Origin: Cornus controversa
Lineage: Eukaryota; Streptophyta; Magnoliopsida; Cornales; Cornaceae
Assembly: GCA_026545225.1 (NCBI GenBank)
Contig: CM048848.1
Coordinates: forward strand, 43,576,806 to 43,640,805
Direction: 5' to 3'
Length of the DNA: 64,000 nucleotides
Shown here: positions 1-12,448 of the stretch, piece by piece
Layout: the number at the start of each line of letters is the position of its first letter
How positions within the stretch are numbered: the first letter of the stretch is position 1
The notes under the pieces: model-generated
The model's database searches: none
What the model saw: the letters and a program-made list of their open reading frames with translations, nothing else
What the model was told of the DNA's origin: nothing
Position numbers and translations under genes: made by a program

Positions 1-246
1 CCCCCTCTTAATCTCAGCTCTAATTTCTCTCTAGCTTTCTCTCTCTAGGGATTTTTTTCTTTTTTTTTCTTTTTTTTTTTTTCTTTTGGCCCATTCCCCT
101 CTTTATCAACTTTCAAAAGTTATACATATACTAAAAACAAGCCCACTGCCAGCAAGGTTTCGTATCTACTATAAATACCACTTTTGGTCCACTAGATTCA
201 ACTAAAGTCATCATCATACATACAATATATGTATCACACCACAATG

Positions 247-295
<49 letters not shown>

Positions 296-686
296 ACCAT
301 GAATATATATATCTCTATTTATATATAATTATATACTAATACATATCCACAATTTATATGTATTCATCCATATATAATTATTTATATATATCCACTATAT
401 AAATAATTATATATATATATACAAATAATATAATCCAAACTCAAACCCAAATTCTCACTAATCCAATCCCAAAAAAATTTAAAAAGACTAACAGAAAATA
501 CAAAGTCTAGTACAACCTAAAAAAAATAAATAAAATAAAACAATCTAAAATATTTAGCATTTAAGACACCCAATACCAATTTAAATAAGTAAACCATTTA
601 ACATTTAAAACACTCAATCAACAATTTAAACAATTAGAAAAACACCAAATTAAAATTATGTAACCTCAAAATTACGGGGTATTACA
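1..686 (-). mobile_element. LTR fragment of a large-LTR gypsy family, cut by the window edge
   Basis: The segment ends at 686 with an inverted LTR start (ACGGGGTATTACA), the same end seen on the solo LTR at 6705-10881. The last 250 bases have the same A-rich, low-GC character as the ends of the other large LTRs. It contains a long TA run near 250-292 and a T-rich tract near 50-85. The other end lies outside the window, so whether it is a solo LTR or part of an element is unknown. The first 200 bases are not clearly matched to the other copies. Confidence 0.5.
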
Positions 687-832
687 CATAGTCTTCTCGT
701 CTCATGCTCGGTTTATCCTAGTCCGCCTCCTCATCCGCATCCGGATCCTCCTTAATAGGGGCATCAATGTCCATATCGTCCCCCACAAGGGACTCCCAAG
801 CACTCTCACTATCCTCAATCTCGGGTGTTACA
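687..832 (-). other. Short spacer with an acidic open frame, origin unclear
   Basis: Between the LTR fragment and the start of unit A lie 146 bases. Their minus strand reads as an acidic peptide (contains ESAWESLVGDD and DPDADEEAD) ending in a stop. The right edge reads GGGTGTTACA, which again resembles an inverted LTR start. It may be the tail of a retroelement coding region. The family is not recognised and no function is proposed. Confidence 0.25.
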
Positions 833-839
833 CATGGAA

Positions 840-1790
840 GGCTGCTCATATAAAAGACTATCTTGCTCTAACTCTAGAGTATAAAGGTGGGAGGAGCGCC
901 ACTGGATATCTCAAACGTCGTGAACTAGAAGCGTGCCCTCATAGTAGGGCAATCACGAGAAAGGGGAATGGTAACTTCGTCTTAGCAACTCGTAGGCTAT
1001 TTTTAACAACCAACTGCTCTCATACCTTAAACATCTATCCCCATATTAATGGCTGGGATAGAGAACCAACATCCTAAATTTAGGGCATACAGTGTAGTCA
1101 AAAACTCGCCCCATCAATCTGTATGATGCCTTAGAGGATGGGCATTTTTTTGGAAGATCGTGTCAAAGAACCACAATCTTCTGGGCCAAAGAGACTTGGT
1201 AGTGCAAGTGTTCCTAAAGGGGTCAAAAAATAGTTGCGGCATATGCTCTAAATTATGTAGTAAACAACAAGGTCCAAATCGAGATCACAGACCTGAAGAT
1301 ACTCCTCTGCAATATGAAGATCTTTGGGCTCCTTAGGAGGACACCCGGTAAGAGAAGTTATATCCTGTACGGTGAAAGCAAGAGAAACGCCATCCACAGT
1401 AGTCTTCAAAATACCCGACTCATTAGAGTTTTATGTCATGTTCATGTAAAACACATAAATGAGGCGGGGGTAACAGAGATTATATGCAGGAACAAGGAGC
1501 TCAAGTAAATGGCGCTCGCGCAATGCTGTAATGAACCATGAAGTATATAGGTCCTCGAGCAATGCGTCAATATCTACCATGTGCTTAGGGTGGAAATCTC
1601 GTTACCCCCACTGGCCCCATGCAATATCTCTAATAAGAGCGGGTGGAATATCATCACCGTCCATGTCTAAGGAAAAATTCAGTTCAGAAATTATTCGGAA
1701 GCACGTGGTGCACAACTCTCGGCAGCCTCTAGTTGGGGTTCACAAATCCACTCAAAACTCAAAATTTCTCTAAAATGATCCATTCCCTTC
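840..1790 (-). pseudogene. Accessory reading frame downstream of Athila-like pol, degraded
   Basis: Minus-strand peptide pieces here (for example GCPHEE followed by DLHIAEEY) match the better preserved frame at 44121-45227 in its central region (GCPHECPADLSHIY). They also match the equivalent part of unit B near 22341-23100. In all three cases the frame lies 3' of pol on the same strand, where Athila elements carry their extra, so-called env-like ORF. The conserved core resembles the plant transposon protein domain I know as Pfam Transposase_32; this is from memory. It is broken. Confidence 0.6.
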
Positions 1791-2528
1791 CAACCAAATC
1801 AAGTAGGTCCAACAATCCCCCCAAAAATCCTCAAAAAAAATTTTAAATCAATAATACCCACAACTACAACTTCACAAATACAACTTAAAAAGGGTCAAAC
1901 AAAACCCTTACCTTTCACCATTCGTATTTGAGCCTCAAAGGATTATCCACACGTATTAGTTCTTACTTACACTCGAAATTGAAGAGAAGCGATGATGGTG
2001 GTGATGATTTAGGAAGAAACTTAGGTTGGGAGTGTATTTGAGGGCTTCGGATGAGAGGGAGAGAAGAGAGAGTCGCGAAAGAGAGGGAAAAATGAGAGTG
2101 AGAAAAAGACGATTCGTATTTTAAGTGACTGCACATGCAGTCACGTGCCTCACTTCAATGCATCGAAATACATGTATCAATGCATCGAAGTGGCGATGGA
2201 TCGAAATAGAATTTTTAATGCATTGAATTTGAGATGCATCGAACATCTATCGAAATAAGGTGCGAAAGATACTGGAATTTGAATTTAAATGAGACTTTTA
2301 ATATTTAGATACATTCCTTTTCGGATTCAAATGGTCACATGGAACATGATAGGACCGCGAAAATGTCAAGTTTATAGTCTATGGTGAAACATGAAACGAA
2401 TTATAGGTCCAAATATATGGGATTTGCCAATTCGATGATATCCACGTATTAGATTTGCATTCGACTATCAATACAAGGTTTCACCATTTGCCCATTAACC
2501 TTAAAGAGTGTTCCGGCCATGGGATCCT
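1791..2528 (-). other. Spacer between accessory frame and integrase, with ATGCATCGAA repeats
   Basis: No gene is recognised. Around 2150-2260 the motif ATGCATCGAA and close variants recur (for example ATGCATCGAAATACATG and ATGCATCGAAGTGG). The same motif is clustered in the LTRs of this element near 13500-13560 and 31660-31735. Unit B has the matching spacer at about 23100-24030, with further copies near 23640-23720. Confidence 0.6.
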
Positions 2529-3560
2529 TTAGATCCACCGCTCTGTGGGGAGCGATGGAATTGATAATGAAAGGAGCGTCTCATTGGGAATGAAGTTTCT
2601 GGGGAAATAGGAGAAGCCTAAAATTATAAAGCCAAACTTTTGGCCCGGAGAGAGTGATTTGGAATGGATATGACGGTCATGGAAGGCCTTGGTCTTGGCC
2701 TTATAGATTTTCGTGCTTTCATACTCATCATTCCATATTTCCTCTAACTCACTCAACTGAGGCTTCTAGTTAGAGCCGGCCAATTTCATCTCGAAATTGA
2801 ACTTTTTAATAGTCCAAAAGACTTTGTGCTTAAGCTCAAATAGTAAATGACATGCCTTACCATCCACAAGACGGTACGGTGAGATGCCGATCAGGGTTTT
2901 ATAAGTAGTACGGTACGCCCACAAGGCGTAATTTAGACATTGTGACCAATCCTTGCGATCGAGGCGCACTATTTTTTCAATAATGTGTTTAATTTTTTTA
3001 TTAGATACTTCTACTTGGCCACTCATTTGAGGTTGGTAAAGTGTAGCAACCTTGTGAGTGACGGAGTATTTGAGTAGTAAGGTTCGAAGGAACCGATTGC
3101 AAAAATGTTAACTCCCATCACTGATGATGGGACGAGGCGTACCAAAACGACTAAAGATGTTTATTTGGATGATCTTAACGACGACTGCATAATCATTGGT
3201 TCTGGTACCAAGGCCTCAAACCATTTAGATACATAATCCACCGCTAGGAGTATGAACTCAAAATCGATGAATTTTAGAAATGGGCCCATAAAGTCAATAC
3301 CCCAAACATCAAAGACATCGACAATTAAAATTGGGTTCAAGGGCATCATATCTTTATGAGACATAGCGCCAAGGCACTACATCGCTTGCACGAGTGACAG
3401 AATAAGTATGCGTCCCGATGTATGGTTGACTAGAAGAAACCGCATTGAAAAATTTTGGAAGCGGCCTTTCGATTACTGAAATGACCTCTACATAAGAGTG
3501 TCTGGCAAAAAGTAAGAATACTGAGAATCTCCTTCTCTAGCACACATCGATGGATGATTT
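2529..3560 (-). pseudogene. Athila-like integrase region, broken
   Basis: The minus strand shows the integrase core start (VFDVWGIDFMGPF, then VDYVSKWFEAL) near 3161-3364. The core end follows near 2766-3026 ([18 protein letters not shown], then [13 protein letters not shown]), and a C-terminal part near 2529-2756. These strings are characteristic of plant gypsy integrases, Athila lineage. The product would insert the cDNA copy into host DNA. The region is broken in several places. Confidence 0.8.
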
Positions 3561-3631
3561 GGTCAGGACAATACTTGAATAGATGAGGATCATCCCAAAA
3601 ATATTAACGTATTTAGGAATGGAAGCAATCC

Positions 3632-4965
3632 TTAATTTTCCTGTTTGGACCAAGAGGATGGGATCTTCCCAATTGCTAGGAAATTGACTATGTCAGCAAA
3701 GCAAGGAATTTTCTCGTGAGTGACTTCAAACAATTGCTCATCCAAAAACGGTTCGCAAACTGAAATTTGGTCGTAATGGCACTCTAAAAGAATCCGAGAT
3801 AAATGGTCGGTGACCACATTCTTAGTACCCTTTTTATCCCGGATCTCAAAATTAAACTCTTGCAACAAGAGTATCCATTAGATCAGTCAGGTTTAATATC
3901 ATTTTTGGCCAATAAGTGTCGAAGACCGGCATGATCAGAGAAGACAATGACCTTGGATCCTAAGAGATAAGATCTAAATTTGTACAAGGCATAAACAACT
4001 GCAAGCAATTCCTTTTCTGTAGTTGTATAATTCATGTGAACGTCAGAAAAAGATTTAATTGCATAGTAAATAGAATATGGCAACTTGTCTACACATTGTT
4101 CAAAGACAGCACCCATGACAAAATTAGATATGTTACACATGACCTCAAATGGGAGAACCCAATTTGGAGGGAGTACATTTGGAGCAGTTGACAGAAGCGT
4201 ATGGAGTGTTTCAAAAGAATTAAGGCATGCTTCATCAAAGTGAAAAGAAGTGTCCTTCTTAAAAAGTTGGCACAAAGGCTGAGATATCTTGCTGAAGTTC
4301 TTGATGAAATGGTAATAAATACCCACATGGCCAAGGAATGAACAAATGCCCCTCATCGATGAAAGTGGAGGAAGCTTTGATATGAGTTCTACCTCGGCTT
4401 TATCAACTTCTATACCTTGTTTGGACACAATATGCCCAAGTACAATTCCCTCTTGAACCATGAAATGGCTCTTTTTCCAACTCAATATAAGATTTGTGTC
4501 CTTACAACGCTTGAGTAAAAGTGTAAGATTATGAAGACACGAATCAAAGTAAGGTCCAAAGACTGAAAAGTCGTCCATAAATACTTCAAGGAACTTCTCC
4601 ACCATCTCTGGAAAAATAAATATCATACACCATTGAAAAGTTGTCAGTGCATTGCATAACCTAAAAGGCATGCGTCTATAAGCAAATGTTCCGAATAGAC
4701 ATATGAAGGTGATTTTTTATTGGTCTTGCAGGTTTACTATGACTTGATTATATCCAGAATATCCATCTAAAATGTAGTAAAAACTTTGGGCCACAAGCCT
4801 CTCTAGGATTTGATCAATGAATGGGAGTGGGAAATGATTCTTCCTAGTTGAGGAGTTTAATTTCCTATAATCAATGCACACCCTCCAGTCTGTGGTGGTG
4901 CATTGAGGAACTAATTCTCCTTGTTTATTTAGAAGCACAGTGATGCCTGATTTCTTTGGCACCAA
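3632..4965 (-). pseudogene. Athila-like reverse transcriptase and RNase H region, broken
   Basis: Reverse transcriptase motifs are readable on the minus strand: WRVCIDYRKLN and FPLPFIDQ near 4790-4890, then FRLCNALTTFQ and VFMDDFSVFG near 4570-4670. RNase H strings follow (NYTTTEKELLAVVYAL, then FSDHAGLRHLLAKND). These are the usual catalytic neighbourhoods of plant Ty3/gypsy polymerases. The long open stretch 3883-4671 (262 residues) is the best preserved part. Unit B has the same region at 25910-26900. Confidence 0.85.
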
Positions 4966-5154
4966 TTGTGTGCGGCTTACCCACTTGCTATCAGATATGG
5001 GGTATATAATATTAGATCTAGCAGCTTGATAACTTCTTTCATAACTACCTCCTTCATATTAGGGTTTAACCTACGTTGCGCAACTTGCGAGGTCTTTGCA
5101 TCATCTTTCAAATATATGTGGTGCATACAAATGGAAGGGTCAATGCCTTTTAAG

Positions 5155-5938
5155 TCAGCAACGGTCCACCCTATAACTCATTTGGTATTTTTTTAAGACC
5201 ATTATGAGTGAATACTCTTGGTCATCTGTTAGATTTGAAGGTATGATGATTGATAAAGTGTCAATTGGGCCAAGAAACACATATTTGAGATTAGACGGTA
5301 AAGTCTTAAGCTCCAGTTGTGGGGGAGACACAAGGGATGGAATTGGAGGAGTACTTGAAAGAGTAGGAAGAGGCTCGAATGGTGTCTTCCACATGGGAAA
5401 GTCATTTATAACCGTGGCATCAAGCATTAATTGTATTTACATCTTCAATTGATTGCTCGATGTACAAGTCTTCAAAATTAAATTAACTCAGACATGCCCC
5501 TAAAGGATCTTTTGACAAGATTTAGGGAAGTATCTTTTCCACAAGTTCATCCACACTATCCACACAAAAGCAATCGCTTTCATCATTGGAGATGTGGTGG
5601 GATGCGTTGAAGATATTCAACCTCACAGTCATATTCTCGAAGGAGATGTCCATCACCCCGGTACAGCAATTAATGCAAGCAATAGCTGCAGCCAAGAAAA
5701 AAAAATCTAGAATGATCAGAATATGCCTTGTAGGATCTTGGATAGGTTCGGTATCAAGGACTATGAAGTCCACCGAAAAATAGACTTTGTCCACTTTGAT
5801 TAGAATATCTTCAATTATACCATAAGGTTGCTTTACCGATCGGTCAGCAAGTTGCAATACAATTATGGTTAGCTTAAGTTCTCCTAGCTCTAATTTTTGA
5901 TAAACTGAGTAAAGAAGTAACTTAACACCTGCTCCCAA
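5155..5938 (-). pseudogene. Athila-like protease and protease-RT linker, broken
   Basis: The 5522-5938 minus frame carries retropepsin-type sequence (LQLADRSVKQPYGIIEDI, then VDFIVLDTEP), typical of Athila aspartic protease regions. The 5155-5427 frame is the linker before the RT (LELKTLPSNLKYVFLG, then SNLTDDQEYSLIMVL). The same blocks are present in unit B at 26942-28000. Confidence 0.8.
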
Positions 5939-6219
5939 TTTAAGGTGGGCCCTCTCTCGAATTCTTGGTCACCAATGACACAAGATATTATCGGGGCACT
6001 CAGATCCTTGAATTTTGGAGGGGTGTTATGTTGAAGAATTGAGCTTACTTACTCAGTCAAATGGACCTTCTTAGGAACTTGGTTCCTAGATTTACGCTTT
6101 TGAGTGCATAGGTCCTTAACAAATTTAGCATATGAGAAAATTTGCCTTATAGCATCTAGGAGAGGAAGATTGATTTTAACTTGTTTAAAAATTTCTATCA
6201 TATCTTGAAATTTCTCTCC

Positions 6220-6699
6220 TTACTTCCCAAATTGAGTAGATTCTCTTAATCTTTGTGGAAAGGGAACTCGAGGTTCAAATGAAGCTTCTTGAATTGGAAT
6301 TGATGAAAATCCGGCTTCATTTTTCTTTCCTTTTTCTTTTGGATTTTTAGAAGTCTCTTTTGGAAAAATAGGAAAATTATTTGGATTTAAAATGGGAATT
6401 TTTGGATTCATCAAATGCTTACATTTTTCTCTCTTATCTTATCAACCGAATTCTCTTAAACTCAACCACTCCTTAAAGTAGTAATTGATTTAGTTTGGTC
6501 TTGAGTAAACTCAAAAGATGGGGAAGCATCACCAACTTTTTGTCCTTTAAGATCTGCCACCATTTGGCTAGGCAATTTTTTACCCTCTCGTTGATTTATT
6601 GCATTAGCTAGTTGTCCTAATTGGGATTCTATCTTTGCAATGGATTGTGAGTGGGCAATGATCTTTTGAGTATTGCTTTCAATGTTGCCCAAGGCAACC
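6220..6699 (-). pseudogene. Athila-like gag, C-terminal part, broken
   Basis: The 6462-6701 frame contains IESQLGQLANAINQREGK, LPSQ and TTLRSG, the conserved gag-end block of Athila elements. A lysine- and proline-rich stretch follows (6220-6414). The gag frame is separated from its upstream part (10887-12181) by the nested solo LTR. Confidence 0.75.
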
Positions 6700-6704
6700 A
6701 AAAC

Positions 6705-9700
6705 TGAAATACCCTCTAGAAAATTTCGCGCATGAGGTGGCCAGTCTCATACACAAAACCTGAGGGATACTAACAACTGATAACAAACAAGTATGGAATA
6801 CAATGACAAGAGAAAAAGAATTATAAATGCTGAAAGGAAAGTCTAATTGAAATGAATAATCATATTAAATAACATTATATTATTTTGATTGATACAACTT
6901 GGAAGTCCGGTAACCCACAGATCCCTTAACCAAAAAAACATAAAAGTAAAATTTTATGAACAGATTTAAGTCCCTACACTAAAGTATGGTAAGGAATGGA
7001 TGATTGTCAAGCTCTACGAACTCCACGCGTAAATCTCCAGGTAGAAACTGTCTGAAACCTGAAATATCAACAAAGTGGGTTAAACCTACGAGCAAATTCT
7101 CTCTACTACAACCCAATTAGAGAATTGGTAAACATACCCTCTATATGAGGACAGTAAAGACATATAGATATAATTATACCATTTAGTCATTAAATCTCCT
7201 ATCTTAGAAGTAACTAGAACTATGTTCTGAAACTAACCCATCCATTATCACAATACAGATAAAACAAATTTATAAGTTCAAACCATAGACAATCCTAACA
7301 TGCCTTATTCCATATATTCTACAAATGCCTTACAAGGTATTAGGCAAACCTATCCTGCCTCCACCAATAATCCTTTCCCAAGACAACAAATTTATGTTTA
7401 TATACAATTAAAGACAACCCACCAGCTCATAAATATATATCTCCAATTAACCTTATGACCCAAGAATAGAGCCGCCCACACCCTACACTAACACATCAGT
7501 TATCTTAATGCAAGTGCAGATTAGTTTTACGTTTACACAAGAAACAATCGTAACATGCTCGAATATATAAGGAGAACCATTTTTACTAGATATTAGGCAA
7601 TCCTAACATGCTCCAAATAAAATATAAAAATACCATATTAGGTGTTTGGCGATCCCAACACGCCTTGACAATCCCAGCATGCCAAATATAATGCATAGAT
7701 ACCTTATTAGGTATTAGGCAATCCCGACACGCCTTGGCAATCCCAACATGCCAAATATAATGCATAGATACCTTATTAGGTATTAGGCGATCCTGACACG
7801 CCTTAGCAATCCCAACATGCCAAATATAATGCATAGATACCTTATTAGGTATTAGGCGATCCCGACACGCCTTGGCAATCCCAACATGCCAAATATAATG
7901 CATAGATACCTTATTAGGTATTAGGCGATCCTGACACGCCTTAGCAATCCCAACATGCCAAATATAATGCATAAATACCTTATTAGGTATTAGGCGATCC
8001 CGACACGCCTTGGCAATCCCAACATGCCAAATATAATGCGTAGATACCTTATTAGGTATTAATACATAGATACCTTATTAGGTATTAGGCGATCCTAACA
8101 CGCCTTGACAATCCTAACATGCCAAATATAATGCATAGATACCTTATTAGGTATTAGGCGATCCTGACACGCTTTGGCAATCCCAACAATGCCAAATAAA
8201 ATGCATAGATACCTTATTAGGTATTAGGCGATCTTGACACGCCTTGGCAATCCCAACATGTCAAATATAATGCATAGATACCTTATTAGGTATTAGGCGA
8301 TCCTGACACGCCTTGACAATTCTAACATGCCAAATATAATGCATAGATACCTTATTAGGTATTAGGCGATCCTGACACGCTTGGCAATCCCAACATGCCA
8401 AACATAATGCATAAATACCTTATTAGGTCTTAGGCGATCCCGACACGCCTTGGCAATCCCAACATGCCAAATAAAATGCATAGATACCTTATTAGGTATT
8501 AGGCGATCCTGACACACCTTGGCAATCCCAACATGCCAAATATAATACATAGATACCTTATTAGGTATTAGGCGATCCTGACACGCCGGACAATCCTTAC
8601 ATGCCAAAATAAAATGCATAGATACCTTATTAGGTATGGGCGATCCTGACACGCCTTGGTAATCCCAACATGCCAAATAAAATGCATTGATACCTTATTA
8701 GGTGTGGGCGATCCTGACACGCCGGGCAATCCTTACATGCCAATTAAAATGCATATATGCATTCCCAATATGAAACATAAAATAAACAAGGTGCATTATG
8801 ATTTTAATTTGCACAAACAAAGTAAATTCAAATTATCCGACATGAAATTATCACCATAACACAAATCGTTCACAAGTAAACTATAATCAAGTATTTAATG
8901 GGCATTTATATCCTTAGAAGCAAATAACACTTTAGAAGCAAACATCAAATCCAACCCCCAATACACTCAAATTTATGAGGGAGTCTAAACCAAACTCTTA
9001 TCTAAGTTCTTGGGTCTATTGTACTTCTAATAACCCTACTTAATCATTCTGGAATTCTCTAAAATTTTACAAAATATTTTCAACAAATAAAAGAAGGTGA
9101 AAACCCAACTTTTAGACACTTTAAAAATTCATTGAACACTAAGGGAAGCTTCTTTCAAGATAAAAATTTAAACCCAAGTTTATTTAACCTCCAAAAAGTT
9201 ACCACAAAAATTTGAGAATTTTTGGAATTACAAAAGTATTTTCTAAAATTACAGAAAGTGAAAAACTCAACTTTTGGACACTTTAAAAATCAATTGAACA
9301 ACAAGGGAAGATCATTTTGAGTTGAAAATTTAAACCCAAGTGTATTTACCTCTAGAAAATATTAGTAAAAATTTGGGAATTTTTGGAACTTTATAAGTAT
9401 TTTCTAAAATTAAAGAAGATGAAAAATCCAGTTTTTAGACATTTTAAAAATTAATTTAAAGACAATGGTAAATCATTTTGACATGAAATTTAAACCCCAA
9501 GCTCTTTAAGCTCCCAGAAAGTTGACATAAAATTTTGGAAATTTTTAGAATTATAAAAGTATTTTTAAAAAATAATTTTTCCGAATTTTCAAGTTTTTCC
9601 AAAAATTTCAAAAATTCAAAACAAATAATAAAATAATTCGGAATGGGGCCCAAAAATACTTTTTCAGCCATCGGCACAGGCGGCACGCGCCCCCATGCGC

Positions 9701-10546
9701 CGACGGACGCGTGGCCACCTTTTCTTTTTCTTTTTCTTTTTTTTTTTCTTTCTTTCTTCTTCCCCACTTGAAGCTTCAGCGGGCAACAATGGAAGCCGAA
9801 CTTTCCGATCATTTTTCAATCACTTTCGAGCACTGAATTGTGCATATGAATATACCATTGAACTCGTATCGATCTAAGCTACGTATTGGTACCAAAATCA
9901 TCCCCTCTCGCGGGCTAAATCAAAAACGCCCAAGTTTTGAAAATCTAAAATTTTAAACTCAATTTCCCGTCAATCTACCCAACGGTTCATAACCAAACTT
10001 TCAAGGATTGTTCTAGGAAGTAAGATCTACCTTTTAATCGGAACAAAAACGTTCAAAAATGATGAATACAGTAAACCCAATTTCATGTTAATATATATAT
10101 ATATACCCGCCTATACAGTCATATATATATGTATATACATATGCAAAAATACCCTAAAACAGTACCAAAACTCTAAAATCTTCATGTTTAATTCACAGAA
10201 TTATTTCTAGCATGCAAAATCATTTAATTTCAAAATTAAATGCATACAAATTTCTAACAACATGTCTATACAATTAATATATATATATTATACATATATT
10301 CCAGCAACATGTATATACAAAAATATATATGTATACAGATTCAAATGGGAAGAGAAGAGTTCGAACTTGCCTTGTGATGTTGAGCAAAAATCACTTCTTT
10401 TCTCTTTTCCTGGCGTCTACCGTTTTCTCCCTATCTGTGCGTAGGAATCCTCTGTACGTGGAAACTACTGAACCCTAATTCCTTTTCTATTATTTAACAT
10501 TCTTAAATAATTAAACTAATAAAAATAAAATATTTAGCCCAACTAT

Positions 10547-10592
<46 letters not shown>

Positions 10593-10881
10593 CCCAGCCC
10601 AGCAGCCTAGCCCAACCTAATAATAATAATAATAATAAAACAAGAATAAAGAAAATGCAGCCCAAACCAACATATTTTTATTTAATAGAAAAACACTATA
10701 TTTAAAACAAATATTTAACACACAATTAAACACAATCAACACTTAGTAATAATTCAAACATCCACATTAAACATATAAAAAAAAGGCATTGACAAAATTA
10801 ATTAAAGTATTTAAATAATTAAAAACTCCATCAAATAAATAAAAATCCAATTTAAATACCCTCAAATTACGGGGTATTACA
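6705..10881 (-). mobile_element. Solo LTR, 4.18 kb, nested in Athila-like gag
   Basis: The segment starts TGAAATACCC and ends GGGGTATTACA, so its inverted ends are TG...CA. It is flanked by a perfect 5-bp target duplication AAAAC (6700-6704 and 10882-10886). The empty site in unit B (28731-28745, AACCAAAACTTTATC) confirms the insertion. No internal protein region is present, so this is a solo LTR left by recombination between two LTRs. The same family is seen at 18943-22335, and a related family at 36427-38998 and 47014-49643. It holds a 69-bp tandem array (7600-8760) and a long TA run (10549-10590). Because unit B lacks it, it is younger than the tandem duplication. Confidence 0.9.
7600..8760. 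repeat. 69-bp tandem array inside the solo LTR, about 16 units
   Basis: ACCTTATTAGG recurs at a spacing of 69 bases (7701, 7770, 7839, 7908, 7977 and onward to 8692), about 16 times, with one short unit near 8046-8070. Each unit contains three dyads. The first is ATACCTTATTAGGTAT. The second is GGCG...CGCC around ATCCTGACA. The third is TTGGCA...TGCCAA around ATCCCAACA. The homologous LTR at 18943-22335 has only about three units, which accounts for most of the length difference between them. Because 69 is divisible by three, the array also gives meaningless open frames of 23-residue repeats. Confidence 0.9.
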
Positions 10882-10886
10882 AAAAC

Positions 10887-12181
10887 TTTATTCTCAAAAC
10901 TGGGGTTTCGAGGAGGTGGTTAATTGGGAGTGTAATAGAAACTCGAATTTGGATTTGATTAATAAGGTCTAAGTTAGAATTGAGATTGACCTTGATGTCC
11001 ATGTGGTCCCCGAGGTCCTTGATCTTGACCTTGGTTTCCATATTGGAATTGATTTTGATCCCTCCATCCGGGATTATAGGAGTTTTGATAAGAACCTTGA
11101 CCCAGTCTAGAATAAAGTGCATTCGCTTGTTCTTATGAAAATTTAGGGTATTGCCCCACATGAGAACAATCCTTTATATAATGAGAAGGACTATAGCAAA
11201 AAGAACACACATATCATACGCTGGATTAGGAATAGTAGGAAGTGAGGAAGAAGAAGAAGAAGACTCGGCTAACCTAACTTCGGCAAGTTTCTTTTTTAAG
11301 GCATCTATCTTCCTATCAATTACTTGCTCCTTACGCATTTCAAAAATACTTTCAGTTTGGGCATTACGAGGAGAAACTACCTTATTCTTCATTTTATTAG
11401 AAGAACGATGAAATGAATTTTCACTCAAGTTCTCAAAGAGAATCCACGTTTCATCGGGACTTTTTATAAAGAATGTACCCTCACAACTAGTATCTACCAT
11501 TTGCTTGTGGGGCTCTCCTAAACCATCATAAAATTCTTACACTAATGGCCATTTAAAAATAGCATGGTGTGGGCATGACCTCAAAAGGTACTTCTCCTTC
11601 CCTTTGAGAGAAACCAATGATACCTCTCCGCACATCATTAGTGTTTCCTATTGGAAAGTATTTCTTTAGAAACTCTCGTTGCATGTCTACCCAAGAGTTA
11701 ATGGAATTTGGCTCTAAGTAATTAAACCATTGCTTGGCTTTATCCTTAAGTGAGAAGGGAAAAAGACAAAATCTTAAGTAGTCTTCCGCTTGGGAATTCA
11801 ACTACAAAGTCGAACACACTTCTAAGAATTCATCTATATGTTTATAAGGATCTTGATTAAGAAGTCAGTGAAAACAATTTAGAAGATTAATTGTGGAGGA
11901 TTTGATTTCGAAATTATTCCTCCCCATATTTGAAAAACAAATACAAGAAGGGAATGCATAGGAAGATGGAACATAAAAATCTGAAGAACCTCACCACCCG
12001 GTGGGAGTGGTAAAATAGGATTTTGTTAAACATTTGGCTTATCATTTTTTGTCATGGTTTCTCTCTTATGTTCTCTAAACAATATAGGGTCCCTAGGAAC
12101 ACTACTATATTGTCTAAGAGTTCTTTCGAGTTCAAGATCACACGGCAACAAAGGTAATGACAATGATCTCCTACCTTGCAT
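10887..12181 (-). pseudogene. Athila-like gag, N-terminal and central part, broken
   Basis: The minus-strand gag appears to start at the ATG at 12179-12181 (MQGRRSLSLPLLPC). The capsid-like core near 11553-11801 contains LRFCLFPFSLKDKAKQWF, SINSW and EFLKKYFPIG, standard for Athila gag. A Q-, N- and G-rich tract with YNPGWRDQNQFQYGNQG lies near 10950-11110. The product would form the virus-like particle shell. Unit B has the same gag at 28640-30317. Confidence 0.8.
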
Positions 12182-12425
12182 GTGAATAAAATAAAATCTA
12201 AGCTATACGCAAAAACACAAATTTAAACACTTAAGTGCAAGGAAATTAGCTACTATACTAAAAAAGGATCCAAGCTTAAGTCCCAACGCTTTGAATATAT
12301 AAGTACCTAAAATAAAGTACTTAACAAAATAAGAACAAAAATAATTACAATTAAAGAATGTAAACAATGAGTTAGGTTAAAAATTAAATGGACTCAATCT
12401 TCTACTTTTAGCTATCAAACCGTAG

Positions 12426-12443
12426 TCCCCAGCAACGGCGCCA
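12426..12443 (-). other. Primer-binding site (tRNA-Asp type) of the Athila-like element
   Basis: The minus strand reads TGGCGCCGTTGCTGGGGA just inside the LTR end at 12449. This is close to the complement of the 3' end of plant tRNA-Asp, the primer many plant gypsy elements use. It fixes the orientation of the element (5' LTR on the right). Unit B has the counterpart at 30565-30582. Confidence 0.8.
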
Positions 12444-12448
12444 AAAAT

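Noticed and set aside
7586-8676. Long open frames of 23-residue repeats, and a CRISPR-like look (regular repeats with dyads)
   Set aside because: They are the 69-bp array of a plant LTR read in frame because 69 is divisible by three. There are no unique spacers and no cas genes, and the DNA is eukaryotic.
9456-9877. Lys- and Phe-rich open frames on both strands
   Set aside because: They are translations of the poly-pyrimidine tract near 9720-9765 inside an LTR.
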